From: Fennellomyces sp. T-0311
Taxonomy: Eukaryota; Mucoromycota; Mucoromycetes; Mucorales; Lichtheimiaceae
DNA length: 64,000 bases
Reading direction: 5' to 3'
Assembly: GCA_025266875.1 (NCBI GenBank)
Contig: JALLLT010000019.1
Coordinates: 434,001-498,000, forward strand
Part shown: positions 11,985 to 24,595 of the stretch, piece after piece
Layout: each line of letters starts with the position of its first letter
Numbering within the stretch: position 1 is the stretch's first letter
Program-made: the position numbers and the translations under genes
Notes under the pieces: generated by a model
What the model saw: only the letters and a program-made list of their open reading frames with translations
Told to the model about the DNA's origin: nothing
The model's database searches: none

Positions 11985-13366
11985 TTACGTTTTGCGTGAA
12001 GCGGTATCGTCATCGTCATCATCCATACTGGAAATGACGGTATAGCCTCGATTGTAAGGATGCTGTGCTCGATCTTCTGCCATCCGTCGTTTCCGATAAT
12101 CAAACGGAAGAAACCGATCTTCCAGCATTTGTCGGTACTGTGCTTCTTCGGTGACCGGTTGGTGATCCGATTGGACTGTTCGCTTTGATCGAGCCGTGCG
12201 CAGCGGCGGTTCTTCGAGTAGTATTTCTTCGATTTCGTGAACGGCATCAAAGTTCATACTCTTTGGCTATATATGCGTGGTTAGGTAAACCGTTCCATTC
12301 CATTTATGATTCACAACGCAGCGTGTTCTACTTACGTCAGGAATGAATGGCGGTACGGCTCTCTTCATTTCCAACGCGTCCCAGTCGAGTCCGGCAAACC
12401 AACGGTGCTTTTTAAAGTTGGCGAAACTTTCCGCACCCAATCGATGACTTGGCGATCGTTCAAGCAGCTAAAATACGGCAGATCAGTAACCATTTGCAAA
12501 AGAAAGGAGGGAATTTTTGACGCTATATACGTACCCCAGTCAAGACATTCACACAGTCTTCTGATACGATCTGATAGACGTTTTCGGGAAACTCCAACGG
12601 GTCGTGCAAAATAGCGTCTGCTGTTTGGTCAGTTGACTTTTGCCTGAACGGGCGTTTGCCAAAAAGCAATTCGTACGCCACGATGCCCAAGCTCCACCAG
12701 TCGACCGAGGTGGCATAGCCCTGTTTGTTCAAGATTTCGGGCGCCATGTAAGCCAGGGTGCCGGCCGTTGACCATTTCAAAGGCTTTTTGTCGCTAAAGG
12801 CATAGGCCACGTTGAAATCGGAGAGATGGGCGTGGCCACGTTCGTCAAGCAGAATATTTTCCGGCTTGATATCGCGATGGGCAATACGTCGACGGTGCAG
12901 ATAATTCAAGGAGAGACCGATTTGGGCAACATAAAACCGGACCTGAAGCTCGGACAAGGTCCGCACGCGTTCCAACAGAAATCGAAGATCGCCGCCGAGC
13001 ATCAAGTCCAAGGCCATGAATAACGTGTCATCATCTTGGAAAGCGTAGCGTAGATTGACTATTAATGGGAAATCGATACGTTCCAAGAGTCTGCGTTCGC
13101 TGATAATGTTGCCAATGGATTTGCGCTGGATGCACCGTTCTTTCGAAATGTACTTTAGGGCAAATTCTCGCCCGCTCTGCTTGTGTCGAACAATGCGTAC
13201 TTTGCCGAATGCGCCTTTCCCAATCGCTCGCAAAAGATAAAAGTGATTCAACTGGACCTCTTAATAATATTTTGTGTTGGTTTGAATCTGCCAAAGATAA
13301 AAAACCGACGCGGGCCATACCTTCATTGACGAAATCGATTTCAGTTTTGCAGCAAACGGCACCCAT
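11985..13366 (-). CDS. STK32-like (YANK) AGC-group Ser/Thr protein kinase
   Basis: Small AGC-like kinase. Exon 1 encodes MGAVCCKTEIDFVNE, with Gly2 plus a Cys pair that suggest N-myristoylation and palmitoylation, hence membrane attachment. After a phase-1 intron come the glycine loop (AIGKGAFGKV), the VAIK-type lysine (FALKYISK), HRDIKPENILLD, and DFN in place of DFG, a substitution also found in animal STK32 kinases. APE is present in AYMAPEIL. The C-lobe continues into an AGC-style tail with HRLGAESFANFKKH, WDALEMKRAVPPFIPD and an acidic end (DDDDDDTASRKT). Introns near 12540-12470 and 12340-12270 join these pieces. It lies tail-to-tail with the exchanger gene and shares a short 3' spacer with it. 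Substrates of this family are poorly known. Confidence 0.88.
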
Positions 13367-13523
13367 GGCCGTCGTACTTGAGAAAAGGGGGTTGGGTTGA
13401 AACAAGAAAAAAAGTTGTTGCGAGGTGGGAATAGACCTTGTTTGACGTAGGACAAGGCAAAAAAAAACATGGATCAAGAAGCAAGTGTAACAGTGTGTGT
13501 GTGTATTCAGATATAAAGAATTA

Positions 13524-14657
13524 TTATTGAGTCTTTCTGTCGACGGATGTAGAGATTTCCTTCAAGGCATCAAGCATCATGTCGCGCACTCGATTCGCCA
13601 GCTTGTCGATGGATTCAGAATTCTCGGCAACATCCGTGGTGTCCACGGGCGGAAGCACTAAAAAATTGCAAAACGCAAATTAAAAACAGCTACTTTAGGT
13701 TTAACCGCACTGTACCTTTGATCCTGACTGTGCCAGGATTGAATCGCTTGGCTTTGGAGCAGTAGACATGGTTATAGTTTTCCATGACGACCGGTACCAC
13801 AGGTACGCCCGCCTGCACTGCCATGTAGAACGGGCCCTTTTTGAATTGCAACAGGTCGATTTTCGATGGATGGCCGCGTGTGCCTTCTGGGAAAATCCAT
13901 ACGCTCGTCTGAAACTCGGTGTGAGGGCTTTTTTTCCCCTTGTCTTTCGCATCATTGCCATTACCTGGTTCTTTTGAATCGCCTCCGCCGCTTGTCTTGC
14001 TGTCTTGATTGCGCTGTTATGGTTCTTTCGATCCAAGAAAATTGCCTTGCTCAATGTCACTGTGTACTGGCTGTGAGACTTACGTCTTTGAAAATGTGTG
14101 TATTATAGGAAAACACACACACACACACAAACAAAGAAAAAAAAGGACACTTACTGTACCATCCGAGGAATGGATAATACTTGATTGCCTTTTTTGCCAC
14201 CATGGAGGTGGCCTTTGGGTATACGCTTCCCAACAACATAATGTCGAGGGTGGATTGATGATTGCACACATAGACAGTCGGTCGATCTGGATCCATGTGT
14301 TCGCTTCCTTCCACCGCAGCCGTGATGCCGGTGAAATAGCCACCGATATAGTAATAGGACCGAGCCACCGACCAATTGATAAGTCGAGTCTTGCCAATAA
14401 TTGGCAGTGTCAACGACGCAATGACGCCGTATAATGCACAGACGGCCAGACATGCGTATGCTGCTGTGGTTCGGTAGTAGAATCCTCCTCGTTTGCGATA
14501 CAGCGCTGACATTATCACAGGTAATACGACCCATACCGTCCAATGCAATCGACTCAATGCACTACCTACATAGATTGCTAATTAATTGGGATCGCTGTAG
14601 CCAAATGTTCTAATCAAACTTACTCTTCAGTAATAGTGACTTACTTATATCTGTCAT
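13524..14657 (-). CDS. 1-acyl-sn-glycerol-3-phosphate acyltransferase (PlsC family)
   Basis: Lysophosphatidate acyltransferase that makes phosphatidic acid in the ER or a related membrane. N-terminal hydrophobic helices are followed by the catalytic NHQSTLD motif (NHx4D) and, after introns, by SVWIFPEGTRGHPSKID (the EGTR acceptor-binding motif) and GVPVVPVVMENY. The C-terminal exon begins LPPVDTTDV and stops at 13524. The frame has no ATG at its first hydrophobic stretch. A small upstream exon (ATG at 14657, MTDIS) joined through a GTAAGT...TATGTAG intron gives MTDISSALSRLHW, so I place the start there. It is divergent from MSH2 across about 0.8 kb. Order and length suit the family, with no damage seen. 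Confidence 0.88.
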
Positions 14658-15468
14658 TCTTCAAAAATAAGGAAGGGGGGTTGTTTATTTCGCAAAAGAG
14701 AAAAATATATATATAAAGAGGTTGCTTGTTTGAACTGCTAATATATTAACTATTTTGGAACATGTGAAAATGAGGCACTCTTGCTGAGTGATAAGGCTCA
14801 CCAAAGCTTGGGGAACGAGTGTACAAATTGTCATGCACTTCAGGGACTAGTTTAGTAAACCATCCGCACACCCAGCAATTTATCACGAGCTATAAATTTC
14901 CGTTCATTGCCATGATTTTTTTTGGGCCTTTTTTTTTCCTGCATTGGTGTACGTAGACTTTTTAGTTTATGGATGCCATGGTGATGCGATGCGTTGCCAT
15001 GGTATATAAAATAAAAAAAAAAGAAATGAATCTACACAGCAGTATGTGCTTTTGAAATTTCACATGGCAGAAACGACTGTATAAAAGTGTTTATTACGTG
15101 GGCGGAATTCGTCGGACATGGGTTATGAAGCATGTGTTTGATGGAAACGGTATGCGCTCTCTATCAAGGTTATACATACGCAATACGTACGTATGTAGGT
15201 GCGATTGTTCCTGTCACTGAATTTGGCGGATGTTTGGCTTTGAGCGTGGCGTAGGCCAAGCGTGCAGACGAAAAAAAAAAAGTCAGATGTTTGCAAGATC
15301 ACGATTACTGCTTACCCAATCTGCATGATTTTTGCGAAACGACTTGGCAGGTATCACCATTTCTTTTTTTTTCTCGGTGAAACACCGACAAACGCGTGCC
15401 TAAAAATTTGGTAGGTCAACACGTCACGTCGCGCTGAACGCGTTTTTTTTTTCTTTTTGATACATACA
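14658..15468. other. Bidirectional promoter region between acyltransferase and MSH2
   Basis: About 810 nt between two divergent starts. It contains T- and A-runs and scattered TATA-like words (TATATATATAAAG at about 14707), but no ORF or repeat of note. Confidence 0.5.
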
Positions 15469-18400
15469 ATGAGTTCACCCAAAGAAGACATTCCTGACAT
15501 TGGTACCTTGCATCCATTGCAGTTTTTTTTTCTTATATAAACGTCCAATTATTCAATTGCAGAAAAACCTGAACAACTCAGTTTTGTCAAATTCTACCGA
15601 TCGCTGTCAGAGGTTGAATGGATATAAAACACCACTCATTCAAGCATACAACTAAACCCTCGGCCGTGTTATAGACCACGGAAGGCACCTTGCGTCTTTT
15701 CGAACGCGAGGCGAATCAAAAACGATACTATTCGGTGCATGGCGAAAACGCCCAGTATGTCGCGAAACAAGTCTACAAGACCAGCTCGGTGATCAAGTAC
15801 TGGGGAGGTAATTGTATCCAAAGGGTGGTGGGAGGTCGCAGGGTGCATAGAGGCTCACGAAAAAAGGAGTTAGGCGATGAAGGATTGGAAACGACCACCG
15901 TGGGCAGTGGCGTGGCGGAATCGTTTTTGCGCGATGCACTGGTCAACAAGCAACTGCGGATCGAAATTTGGTCGTCCAATCGTGGACAGTGGCAGTTGTC
16001 GCGTAGGGCGTCTCCCGGAAACCTTCAAGAGGTGGAGGATTTGTTGTTTTTCAATTCCAATCTTACCGTGGCACCGATTGTCATGGCTGTCCAATTTGGC
16101 GCCGGTATTGAAAGAGTAAGTGGTCACCCTCCACCTTTGCAATCGTTAAAACATAGCGAATGTGTTATAGATGGTGGGAGCTACATTTGTGGATACCACG
16201 ACCAAACAGCTTGGTGTGTCTGAATTTGTCGACAACGAAGTCTATTCAAACTTTGAGGTACAGGCTTTATCGAATGTCTCTATGAATGCATGCTTAATGC
16301 AAGTACTATACAGTCGCTGGTGATCCAGCTGGGCGTAAAGGAATGCATCGTCCCGCAGAGCAACGATTACGAGATGACCAAACTCAAAAGCGTATTGGAT
16401 CGATGCCGTATCTCTGTCACAGAAACCAAAAAAGGTAAAACTGCAACCATGCGTCCAACGAAAGACTTATCCATGGTTAGCCGACTACAATCCCAAGGAC
16501 ATTGTGCAAGATCTCAACAGACTACTCAAAGGCGAGCTATCCATTGCTGTCCAGCGTAAGTCTTTTTTTTACCAATTTATATAAAAGAAACCTAAGAAAT
16601 CCATAGCCGCATACGAAAAGAAGCATGCGATGGGGGCATGCGCATGTATCATCAAATACCTGCGACTATTGAACGACGAAAGCAACTTTGGACACTACGA
16701 GCTGAAATACCATGATTTGTCGCAATACATGCGACTGGACGCTGCCGCACTCAGCGCACTCAACCTGATGCCGAATCCGCAAGACGGATCCAACAAGACG
16801 ATGAATCTGTACGGATTGCTGAACCATTGCAGAACTGCGCAGGGGGCTCGACTGCTCATGCAATGGCTGAAGCAGCCGCTCTTGAACGTGGATGAAATCC
16901 ATCGTCGTCAAGATCTGGTCCAGATCATGTACGACAATACCGAACTGCGTCAATCGGTTCAGGAACAGCATTTAAAATCGGTGCCGGATATCCAGCGATT
17001 GGCCAAACGGTTCGATAAGCGCATGGCTTCTCTTCAAGTAAGGAGGTGGTTTTGTATATACAATGGAGATTGTTGATGATGGCGTAGGACGTGGTCAGGA
17101 TATACCAGGTTGTCATTGGATTGCCTGGTCTCTTGACCTGTTTGGAAATGAATGTTCCGGAGGAGGAAGCACTGGCGAACCTTGTGCATGAAATATACGC
17201 GGCACCACTGAAAGTAAGTGTCTTTTTATTATTATTGGCGAGAGATGAAACTCTGAAAAAGAAAGGGGGAACATAGGATTGTGCTGCAAGATTACACAAA
17301 TTGCAAGACATGGTGGAACAAACAATTGATTTGGACGCGGTGGAGCATCATGAGTTCATCATCAAGCCGGATCTGGACGAGTCATTGAAAGGTCTTTGAA
17401 AACATTGAACAGTCGAATGCATTCAACTGAACGGGGTAGGATAGATATTCGAGAGAGAATCGACCATACGCGCAATCAAATGAACGCGGAGCATCGACGG
17501 GTGGGCAGCAAGCTCGGATTGGAATTGGACAAGAAGCTCAAATTGGAGAAACACAACTTATACGGATACTGTTTCCGCGTGACTCGGACGGATGCGTCAA
17601 GTCTCCGGAACAAGTCCGAATATATCGAGTATGCTACACAAAAAGCGGGCGTGTACTTTGCGACAGGCGCGTTGAAAGAGTTGAGCACAAGTTGGAATGA
17701 CATGTCAAAGGAATACGATCGTCGACAGGCGGATTTGATCAAGGAGATTATTGAGATTGTTGGTAAGTTTTTTTTTACGCCTGTTTCAGATGGATAGAGT
17801 TGTTCAATCACAAACGTTTAGCTACTTATTGCCCGGTACTGGAGTCGCTGGGTGGTCTATTGGCGCATTTGGATGTGATTGTCAGGTATTTGCTTATACA
17901 CACACAGCCGTAGCAGTGACAAGGGAGCTCATGGACGACAACAGTATGGCCCACGTGTCGATCATGGCACCCATTCCGTATGTTCGACCCACAGTACAAA
18001 GAACGGGTAAACGGTCAAATCCAAAAAAAATAGAGTTTTGTCAAGAACCATAACACTTTATATGATAGGCGGGATTGACCTTGTTGCATCGCGACATCCA
18101 TGCTTGGAAGTGCAAGATGACGTGGTGTTTATTCCCAACGACATAAAAATGGTCAAAGGTTATACAGTGGCATTTTTTTTTATTTTTGTCAGCTGATAAT
18201 AAGTGTTAGATGCATCCGAATTCCAAATCATCACTGGTCCAAACATGGGCGGCAAGTCAACTTATATCCGTCAGGTAAGTATGACAGTGGATTCAAAAGC
18301 CTAAAGGCTGATTTGCGTTTTAAAAATAGACGGGGGTGATCATGTTGTTGGCTCAGGTTGGATGCTTCGTTCCGTGTCAAGAAGCCAGGGTGGGCATTGT

Positions 18401-19325
18401 GGATTGTATCCTGGCGCGCGTTGGAGCTGGCGACAGTCAACTGAAGGGTGTATCGACCTTTATGGCGGAAATGTTGGAAACGGCGACGATTCTCAAGGTA
18501 TGCAGATTATATATATATATATAGTTTTTGTACAAAAATAACCCGTTCGGATGACAGACCGCCTCCGAAAAGTCGTTGATCATCATTGACGAACTGGGTC
18601 GTGGCACAAGCACGTACGATGGATTCGGTTTGGCGTGGGCCATATCGGAGTAAGAAAACGCAGCGGAAAATTTGGGGTATGTTGGCATACAAACTGGTTT
18701 TTTTTTCAGGTACATTGCGACGGAAATTCGAGCGTATTGTCTATTTGCAACGCACTTTCACGAACTGACGGCGTTGGCGGACACCTTGAATCATGTGGAG
18801 AACCTCAATGTGGCCGTTCATCTGGACGAAAAAGGCATGACATTGCTGTATAAGGTTGAAAAAGGTGAGAGCGGAACACCAAAAACTTGTTATTTGTGGT
18901 TGCGCGCGTTTTTAACTTTTTTCAAAAAGGGATTTGCGACCAAAGTTTCGGAATTCATGTGGCGGAACTGGCTCAGTTTCCCAAAAGTGTAGTCCACTTG
19001 GCCAAACGCAAGGTGGCCGAGCTGGAGGATCATGGTGCGGTTGGCTCAAAAACAAATGACGAAAAAAGACAACTTAATATTTTTTTTAGTGGATGGCAAT
19101 GATGCAAAAAAGCAGGCAACCACCGAGGTATGACAAAAAAGATAGACAGACAAGCGTTAAAAAAAGCTAACGCGCTATAATTTTTTTGGGTAAAAGGAGA
19201 CGTCTCAAGCGCTAAGTCAGATTATCCAGGAACTCAAACATCATGCCAACGATGACGACGAGGCATTAATTCAAGCAGTGCACGCTATCCGACAAAAGTA
19301 TCCCGTCGACTTGCTCGGGCTTTGA
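15469..19325 (+). CDS. MSH2: DNA mismatch repair protein MSH2 (MutS homolog)
   Basis: Mismatch-recognition ATPase that pairs with MSH6 or MSH3 in the nucleus. The gene has roughly a dozen short introns; the first exons are 15469-15502, 15563-15612, 15675-15807 and 15874 onward. In order: the N-terminal mismatch-binding region ([43 protein letters not shown]), the connector ([11 protein letters not shown]), the lever/core ([31 protein letters not shown]) and the clamp ([19 protein letters not shown]). The ATPase follows: Walker [34 protein letters not shown], Walker [16 protein letters not shown] and [11 protein letters not shown]. The helix-turn-helix end is [18 protein letters not shown]. 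All motifs are intact and length is near that of other fungal MSH2 proteins. The ATG at 15469 is the first in frame with the homologous region. Confidence 0.96.
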
Positions 19326-19402
19326 ATAGGCCATCATACACACCTACACACACATATGCAACAGAAAAAAAAAAAAAAACTCGCTCTTTTTCCCTTTCTT
19401 CC

Positions 19403-19408
<6 letters not shown>

Positions 19409-19441
<33 letters not shown>
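19409..19441. repeat. CT dinucleotide repeat
   Basis: About 16 CT units in the 5' leader of the four-helix membrane protein gene, followed by a CA repeat just before the ATG at 19484. Pyrimidine-rich leaders are common upstream of starts in this window. Confidence 0.9.
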
Positions 19442-19446
<5 letters not shown>

Positions 19447-19483
19447 CACCAAACACACACACACACACACAAACAGACATACC

Positions 19484-20249
19484 ATGGCCAACAGCAAACA
19501 ACACGGATTTATTTCAAAGACAATGGGTCTATCGCTGGGGTTCGTGGGTATCGTGGGACTTGTGATATCGCTTGTATCGCTGCTACCGGTCAACGGATAC
19601 AATATGTATATCACGGTGAACGCACTGATAGAGCTGTTAAAATACGAACTACAAAACAACACGGACTGGTGGTCGTTGTCACCCAACGGCTACCTCTACG
19701 CTATCTTTCTGGCTGGCTCCATCCTTTCGTCGCTGATTACAATCGTCATGGTCATTGCAACATGTCTTCGTCAGCGGCCCGACAATGAGCAGATGGGGAT
19801 GACTCGACAGGATATTGAATCCAATACAAAGCGGAGAAGTGTTTGGTTAAGTCGTATGGGCTGTCTCATCTTTGTGGGACAGATTGGTTGGGCCTTGTTT
19901 GGTAAGCTTTTTTTTTTTTTGAAGTACACCTGCACACACAAAACGCAAGAAAGAGAGGGAAAAAGATACTAATGCAAAGAGATATAAAGGCACGCACGTG
20001 TTGTTCTTTCTTCAGGATGATCTGCCGGAATCAATCCACAAGGCAACAATGATTTCTGTGCTGATTCTGTGGCTGAACTATCTTATCGTTTCCATCTTCT
20101 CCTTTATTTTATTTTGCGCCTCATTTTTCATCATTCTCGGCGCGCGACGAAGCAGCAGTCAACAGCCATCCAACGCTCAGTCCTCGTCGTCAGAAGAAAT
20201 GCAGTATAGGGACGAATCCACTCCTCTGCTGAATGCTGTGCGCGCATAA
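19484..20249 (+). CDS. Four-helix membrane protein, function unknown
   Basis: Two exons, 19484-19901 and 19990-20249, joined in phase 1 (GTAAGC...AAAG). The protein has about 225 residues. Helices are visible near residues 15-35 (LGFVGIVGLVISLVSLLPV), 75-95, 125-140 and 165-190, giving a tetraspan topology with a loop between helices 1 and 2 containing an N-x-T site (QNNTDWW). The C-terminal tail is Ser/Gln-rich, ends DESTPLLNAVRA and is probably cytosolic. I do not recognise the family; size and topology resemble small tetraspan or SUR7/claudin-like fungal proteins, but the diagnostic motifs are absent. The start is the first ATG after a CT/CA-repeat leader and fits the hydrophobic N-terminus. 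Confidence 0.7.
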
Positions 20250-20391
20250 TCGTTACCCCTCTTATATATATCCTCTCTCTCTTTTTTTTGTCCTTGTTCA
20301 TAATTCCTCTCTCTCTTTTACCCCCGCATCTATTTATTTTGTGTGTATCATTTCTCTTTTTTAATGTATAAAAAAACGGGACCCTCTTTTT

Positions 20392-22508
20392 TTATCGATG
20401 TGATTCGTGGAACACGAACGCGGCAATCACCATGGACATGGCCGTCAGCATGTTCCACCGGTCGATCAAAAACTGCCAAAAGTTGGGTCTGTCCAAAACG
20501 TGCGCTGCGTCGATCCAAAATGACTGGATTTCCTGGTTTTTCAGTCCTATCACTGCAAATACGTCCTCTTGTTAGTTCCACACGTGCCTGTCCTCCATCG
20601 CGCCAATACGTTACTCATATAATTCTTGTCTTGCTGTTCCCAAAACACGATGGTTCCCACGCGCTATGTTGTTAAAAAAAGGGCTTATCAGTGGGTGGTT
20701 ACCTTTTTTTACGAACGTCGTAACGCTTACCGAGGTATCCAGATCGTGGATGACCATTTGCAGGGACCAGGCGACGAGTTGCGTTTTGTGATGCGGATCG
20801 GATCGCTTGTAGATGTAAACCTGATGGGTGTCGGTCCAGATGGCCAAGAGGGTACCGGCATGGTTCAGCGCCATGCCCATGATATCCTCATAGTCGGATG
20901 ATACATCGACTTGGTCATCCGCCCAGAAAAAGTATTCCGGAAGGACCGTCTTTTGATCCCGATACAAATACTTTGCCTCGTCGGGCTTTTGTTGCAAAGC
21001 ATCCGTCCGGTCCGTATAGTCAAATGTGAGGAATTTGTGCTTGATGTACGTGGCAACCAGTGTCTTTCCATTTCCGGAGCGCGCTATCCGTTTTGTTTTA
21101 GCTTGTATTTTTTTCTTTTGTGCGTGTGCGTGTGTCTATGTGTGTATCGTTGAACAAATAAACACTACCGTAGGTCAAGGTTGGCATTTTGGTTTCAACT
21201 CTATCTTGGTGCAAGTGAGAGGTTCCGTCGACGAAGGCCATGTATTGCAGTGATTCGCTGGTATACACTCTATGCTGTTGTTGTTTTGGCAATTGGGTTA
21301 GAACACCACATAAGGAACGGAGAGCACGGACTAGATAATAATAAAATAAAAACTTGCAGAAAAGGTGTCGCCGTCGCGCGTCTTCCATTGATCGTCATGG
21401 TTATCGGCAATCGTGATATTGATGTAAAACCGCAATCGCGTCTTGTGTACGTCCAGAGAAAACACCCGATACGTGTCATCCCTTAAAACGGTGTTTGGTG
21501 TTTCGAAAAATAAAATAAAAATATGCTTCAAAAGCTTACTGTGGTGAATATAAACGGGATAGCATGGAATCATGCAACACCGTATATTTGGGTTGATGGT
21601 ACTCTAACCGCTTTTTTTAGTTTCTTTTTCGTAATACTGGATGTATTGCGTACTTTTGATAGGAGGTCCGTTTTGCAGCCGATCGGGTGTTATCAAGGTA
21701 GAATGGGGAGCCAGTGTCCAATCGGCTGGCAAGTGAGCAATGCGGAAGCGATACCAATCCGGGTCTCTGCGTATACGTTTTTGTTCGTCAAGGATAGAAC
21801 AGCAGCGTGTGATGGCCTTGTTTACCTGGAATAGAGAATGGCGTTGTTTTCGAGCGTAAATGAATCAATCCAAGTGGTTCCGGGCATCAATAGATCCTTG
21901 TAGTGCATCGCTCCAGGCGACAAGTAGTAAACGCGAATCATATGCTGCGGATCTTCGTTGTCTAGTTGATGGTACATTAATGCAAATTGTAGTTGTGGCG
22001 GTGGCGCATGGGAGATCTTGGACACTGGACCCTGAAGGTCGTGCTGAAACATGACTGTCCATTCTAATCAAAACGTTGTCTGTTAGCACAGTAGATCCTG
22101 TTTTTTCTCTCGTTTGACCCAAACTCACCATCGTCATCGAATGCGCTCTGATTATTGTAAAATATGTGGAGCGGTTTTCGTCGTTGTCGAACAACACCTA
22201 GAAAAAAACCATGGTGATTTTTTTAAACGCTACACGACGGTGTTCGATATAGAAACCATGCGCTTACCCACAGTACCGGTTTTCAACGGCCCCACGCCGT
22301 GGAGCAGTGCGCTTTCTACTTGAAACCAAATGGCGGTGTGGTAGACAAACCCATGGGCAATGGTCAACACAATTTCGTCGGCAGGTTTGGATTCAATGGT
22401 ATCGACATGGAGACGTGTTGGTTGCGGATAAGGGGGATCCGATATCAAACTGATTAAAAACACAATCGACAGACCGACCATCAACAGGACGAATGGACGC
22501 CATTGCAT
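20392..22508 (-). CDS. Unrecognised protein with N- and C-terminal membrane anchors
   Basis: Multi-exon gene. The N-terminus (MQWRPFVLLMVGLSIVFLIS) is a signal anchor. Spliced exons then give a large probably luminal or extracellular part: RKPLHIFYNNQSAFDDDEW, HDLQGPVSKI, LLMPGTTWIDSFTLENNA, DPDWYRFRIAHLPADW, then GMALNHAGTLLAIWTDTHQV, whose pattern resembles a WD/propeller blade. The last exon ends with FWQFLIDRWNMLTAMSMVIA and stops at 20392, giving a second hydrophobic segment. The last-exon frame was picked over a longer overlapping frame because it yields this helix and a clean splice. I know no named family with this arrangement. A beta-propeller-like domain held between two membrane segments is only a guess. 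Confidence 0.6.
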
Positions 22509-22772
22509 TCTCTATAATAAATAAGGGGGGTGGGGTGGGTTATAGTGTGGGGGGGGAGAGAAGGTTTTTTTATAGAGTCTAAAAAAAGGGGGGCGAGAGG
22601 GCAACTTTGGTGGAACGGAGAAGTCTATCTATCTGTCTTCTCTCTTACTTTCTTTACACCCACTCTCTTTTCGTTTTGCAGGTAACTTTTTTGGTAGGAC
22701 AAGCAATTGAATGATCAAACTAACGTGATCGAATTCTTTTGGCATTTTTGTGTTTCAATGCAGGCACCTGGT

Positions 22773-24482
22773 ATGACTTATTCCAATACACAAAAGCTTG
22801 AGCCGTGTCTTGCTCGTCTCGGGACCATGCCAGAAGGTAAACAATAGATCCCAGGTTCGACAATAGCAAAAGCAATACCACCTCTCTTATTCACTCGCTA
22901 TTTTTCTTAAAAAGACAAACCGTCATTTGTTAAACAAGTCAATGCCGTAGACAATGTCGAAACATTGCGCCGATTACTGATAGAAAAAGAACGAGAACGA
23001 GCCAGTATAGCCAACGATCTAGATGTAGCGGCTCGATTAGGTCTTGTCATTTCAGAAACCAACGAAGCATTACAGATAAAGGTATTCCTGCTCACTTTTT
23101 TTTTGTGTAAACAAAACAAGAGAAAAAAAGCACTCATCTTTGCAATCTGCAAGTTGGCTCATGTAGAACAAGAAAATGAATTTTTAAAAGATTTCGCACG
23201 AACACATTCCAATCGCGACACTACCTCACCTCCCCCTGACGACACATATGACGATAACAATACGTTTGCGGACGAAAACGATGAGCGAATATACCTTACA
23301 CAGGAGCTTGAACAGGCGCGTCGGGATTTACAAAAGTTCAGAAGGGAAATGGACGGATTATCGGCGCAACTCAATGATATGGCATCCGAAATGGTAAGCC
23401 ATCTCTTTCTCTCTCTTTTTTTAATATACAAGGTAATAAAAAAAAAACTGATCGAATTTCGTGATAGGTGGATTCACGTGCCAGAGTGAGCATGTATGCT
23501 AAACGACTAGCGGAGGTGGAACATAAACTGTCGACAACGCGCGAAATGAACGCCAATTTGCAAGCATTGCTGGAACGCGCATTATCATCACAAAAACAAT
23601 CGAGTTCAAATACATCTCATCTGGTGCGCAACATCCAAACGGATCTATCCAGGGTAAGCCGCACCCAACGTGAATGTGTCTATGTTTTAATGCCGCCATG
23701 TTGGTTAGGTTGTCATGGAAAATGATCAGTTACGTGCGAGAATCGCCGATTTGGAAGCACAACAAGTCGAGTCGGAGGAACGATTAGCAATGATGGTCGC
23801 CCAAGCCAAAAAATATGCCTCATTATTAGAACAGGCACAAGATACCATTCACGGATTGAGCGAGCCGCGGCTATCGGATGACGAAACACTTAGCAACGGA
23901 GGTGCCGATGGTTCGGTCTCGTCGTATCTTGACGGTGGCAAGGAAACTGAAATCACCAAGGGAACGGCATTTTCCATTGAATACCGTCAAGAACTCCAAA
24001 AAGAGTTTGAACGCAATTATAGTTTAAAGAACGATCTGCGGCATCGCATCATTACGCACGAATCCATCACTTCTGACAAGAAAAAGACCCAAGAAGGGCT
24101 CAAGTACTTGTTATCGGATCGATCGGAGGGATTGATGAGCGTCAGCACAAGTACTTCCACACAATCCTCATCCACTACTACTACCACTACTACTACTACT
24201 ACCAACGCCACGCATACTACTACAAAGCAACCCGAAGAAGAACCATCAGCGCCTACACCACCTCAAACCACCTTGCGTCCCGCCAGTTTCTTGACGGGAT
24301 TCAGCGGATTCGGTACTGACAGTTCACTGGGCCCTACCAGTTTCATCACACGTGGGACCACCACGTTTGCCGCATCAAGAGCAATGGCAGGTGATATGCC
24401 GAGTATTTCCACTCGATTCTTCCAACGATTGGCCACTCGCTTTGATGAACAATACAAAGGGGATCGAAAGTATCCACAATAA
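22773..24482 (+). CDS. Coiled-coil protein with CC1-box-like motif (possible dynein adaptor)
   Basis: Five exons: 22773-22836, 22915-23081, 23154-23393, 23468-23653 and 23709-24482. The first ~300 residues are nearly all heptad-rich coiled coil. The segment ERERASIANDLDVAARLGLV followed by ISETNEAL resembles the CC1 box (D-L-x-x-A-A-x-x-G, then an N about 8 later) of BICD, TRAK/HAP1 and Spindly dynein adaptors. A second coiled coil (LRARIADLEAQQVESEERLA) follows. The C-terminal third has a Ser/Thr run encoded by ACT repeats near 24178, then a short conserved-looking end (STRFFQRLATRFDEQYKG). Splicing is straightforward and no break is seen. Role in dynein-based transport is inference from one motif; other long coiled-coil scaffolds could show it by chance. 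Confidence 0.72.
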
Positions 24483-24595
24483 AAAAGGGCGCAACTTTTT
24501 TTTAAAAAAAAAATCGTGTGAAGCGGGTACCTCCGATTTTTTTTTTAGATTATCTTTTTTTTTTAAATGTGCATTGGCACCCATTCCGCATAATA

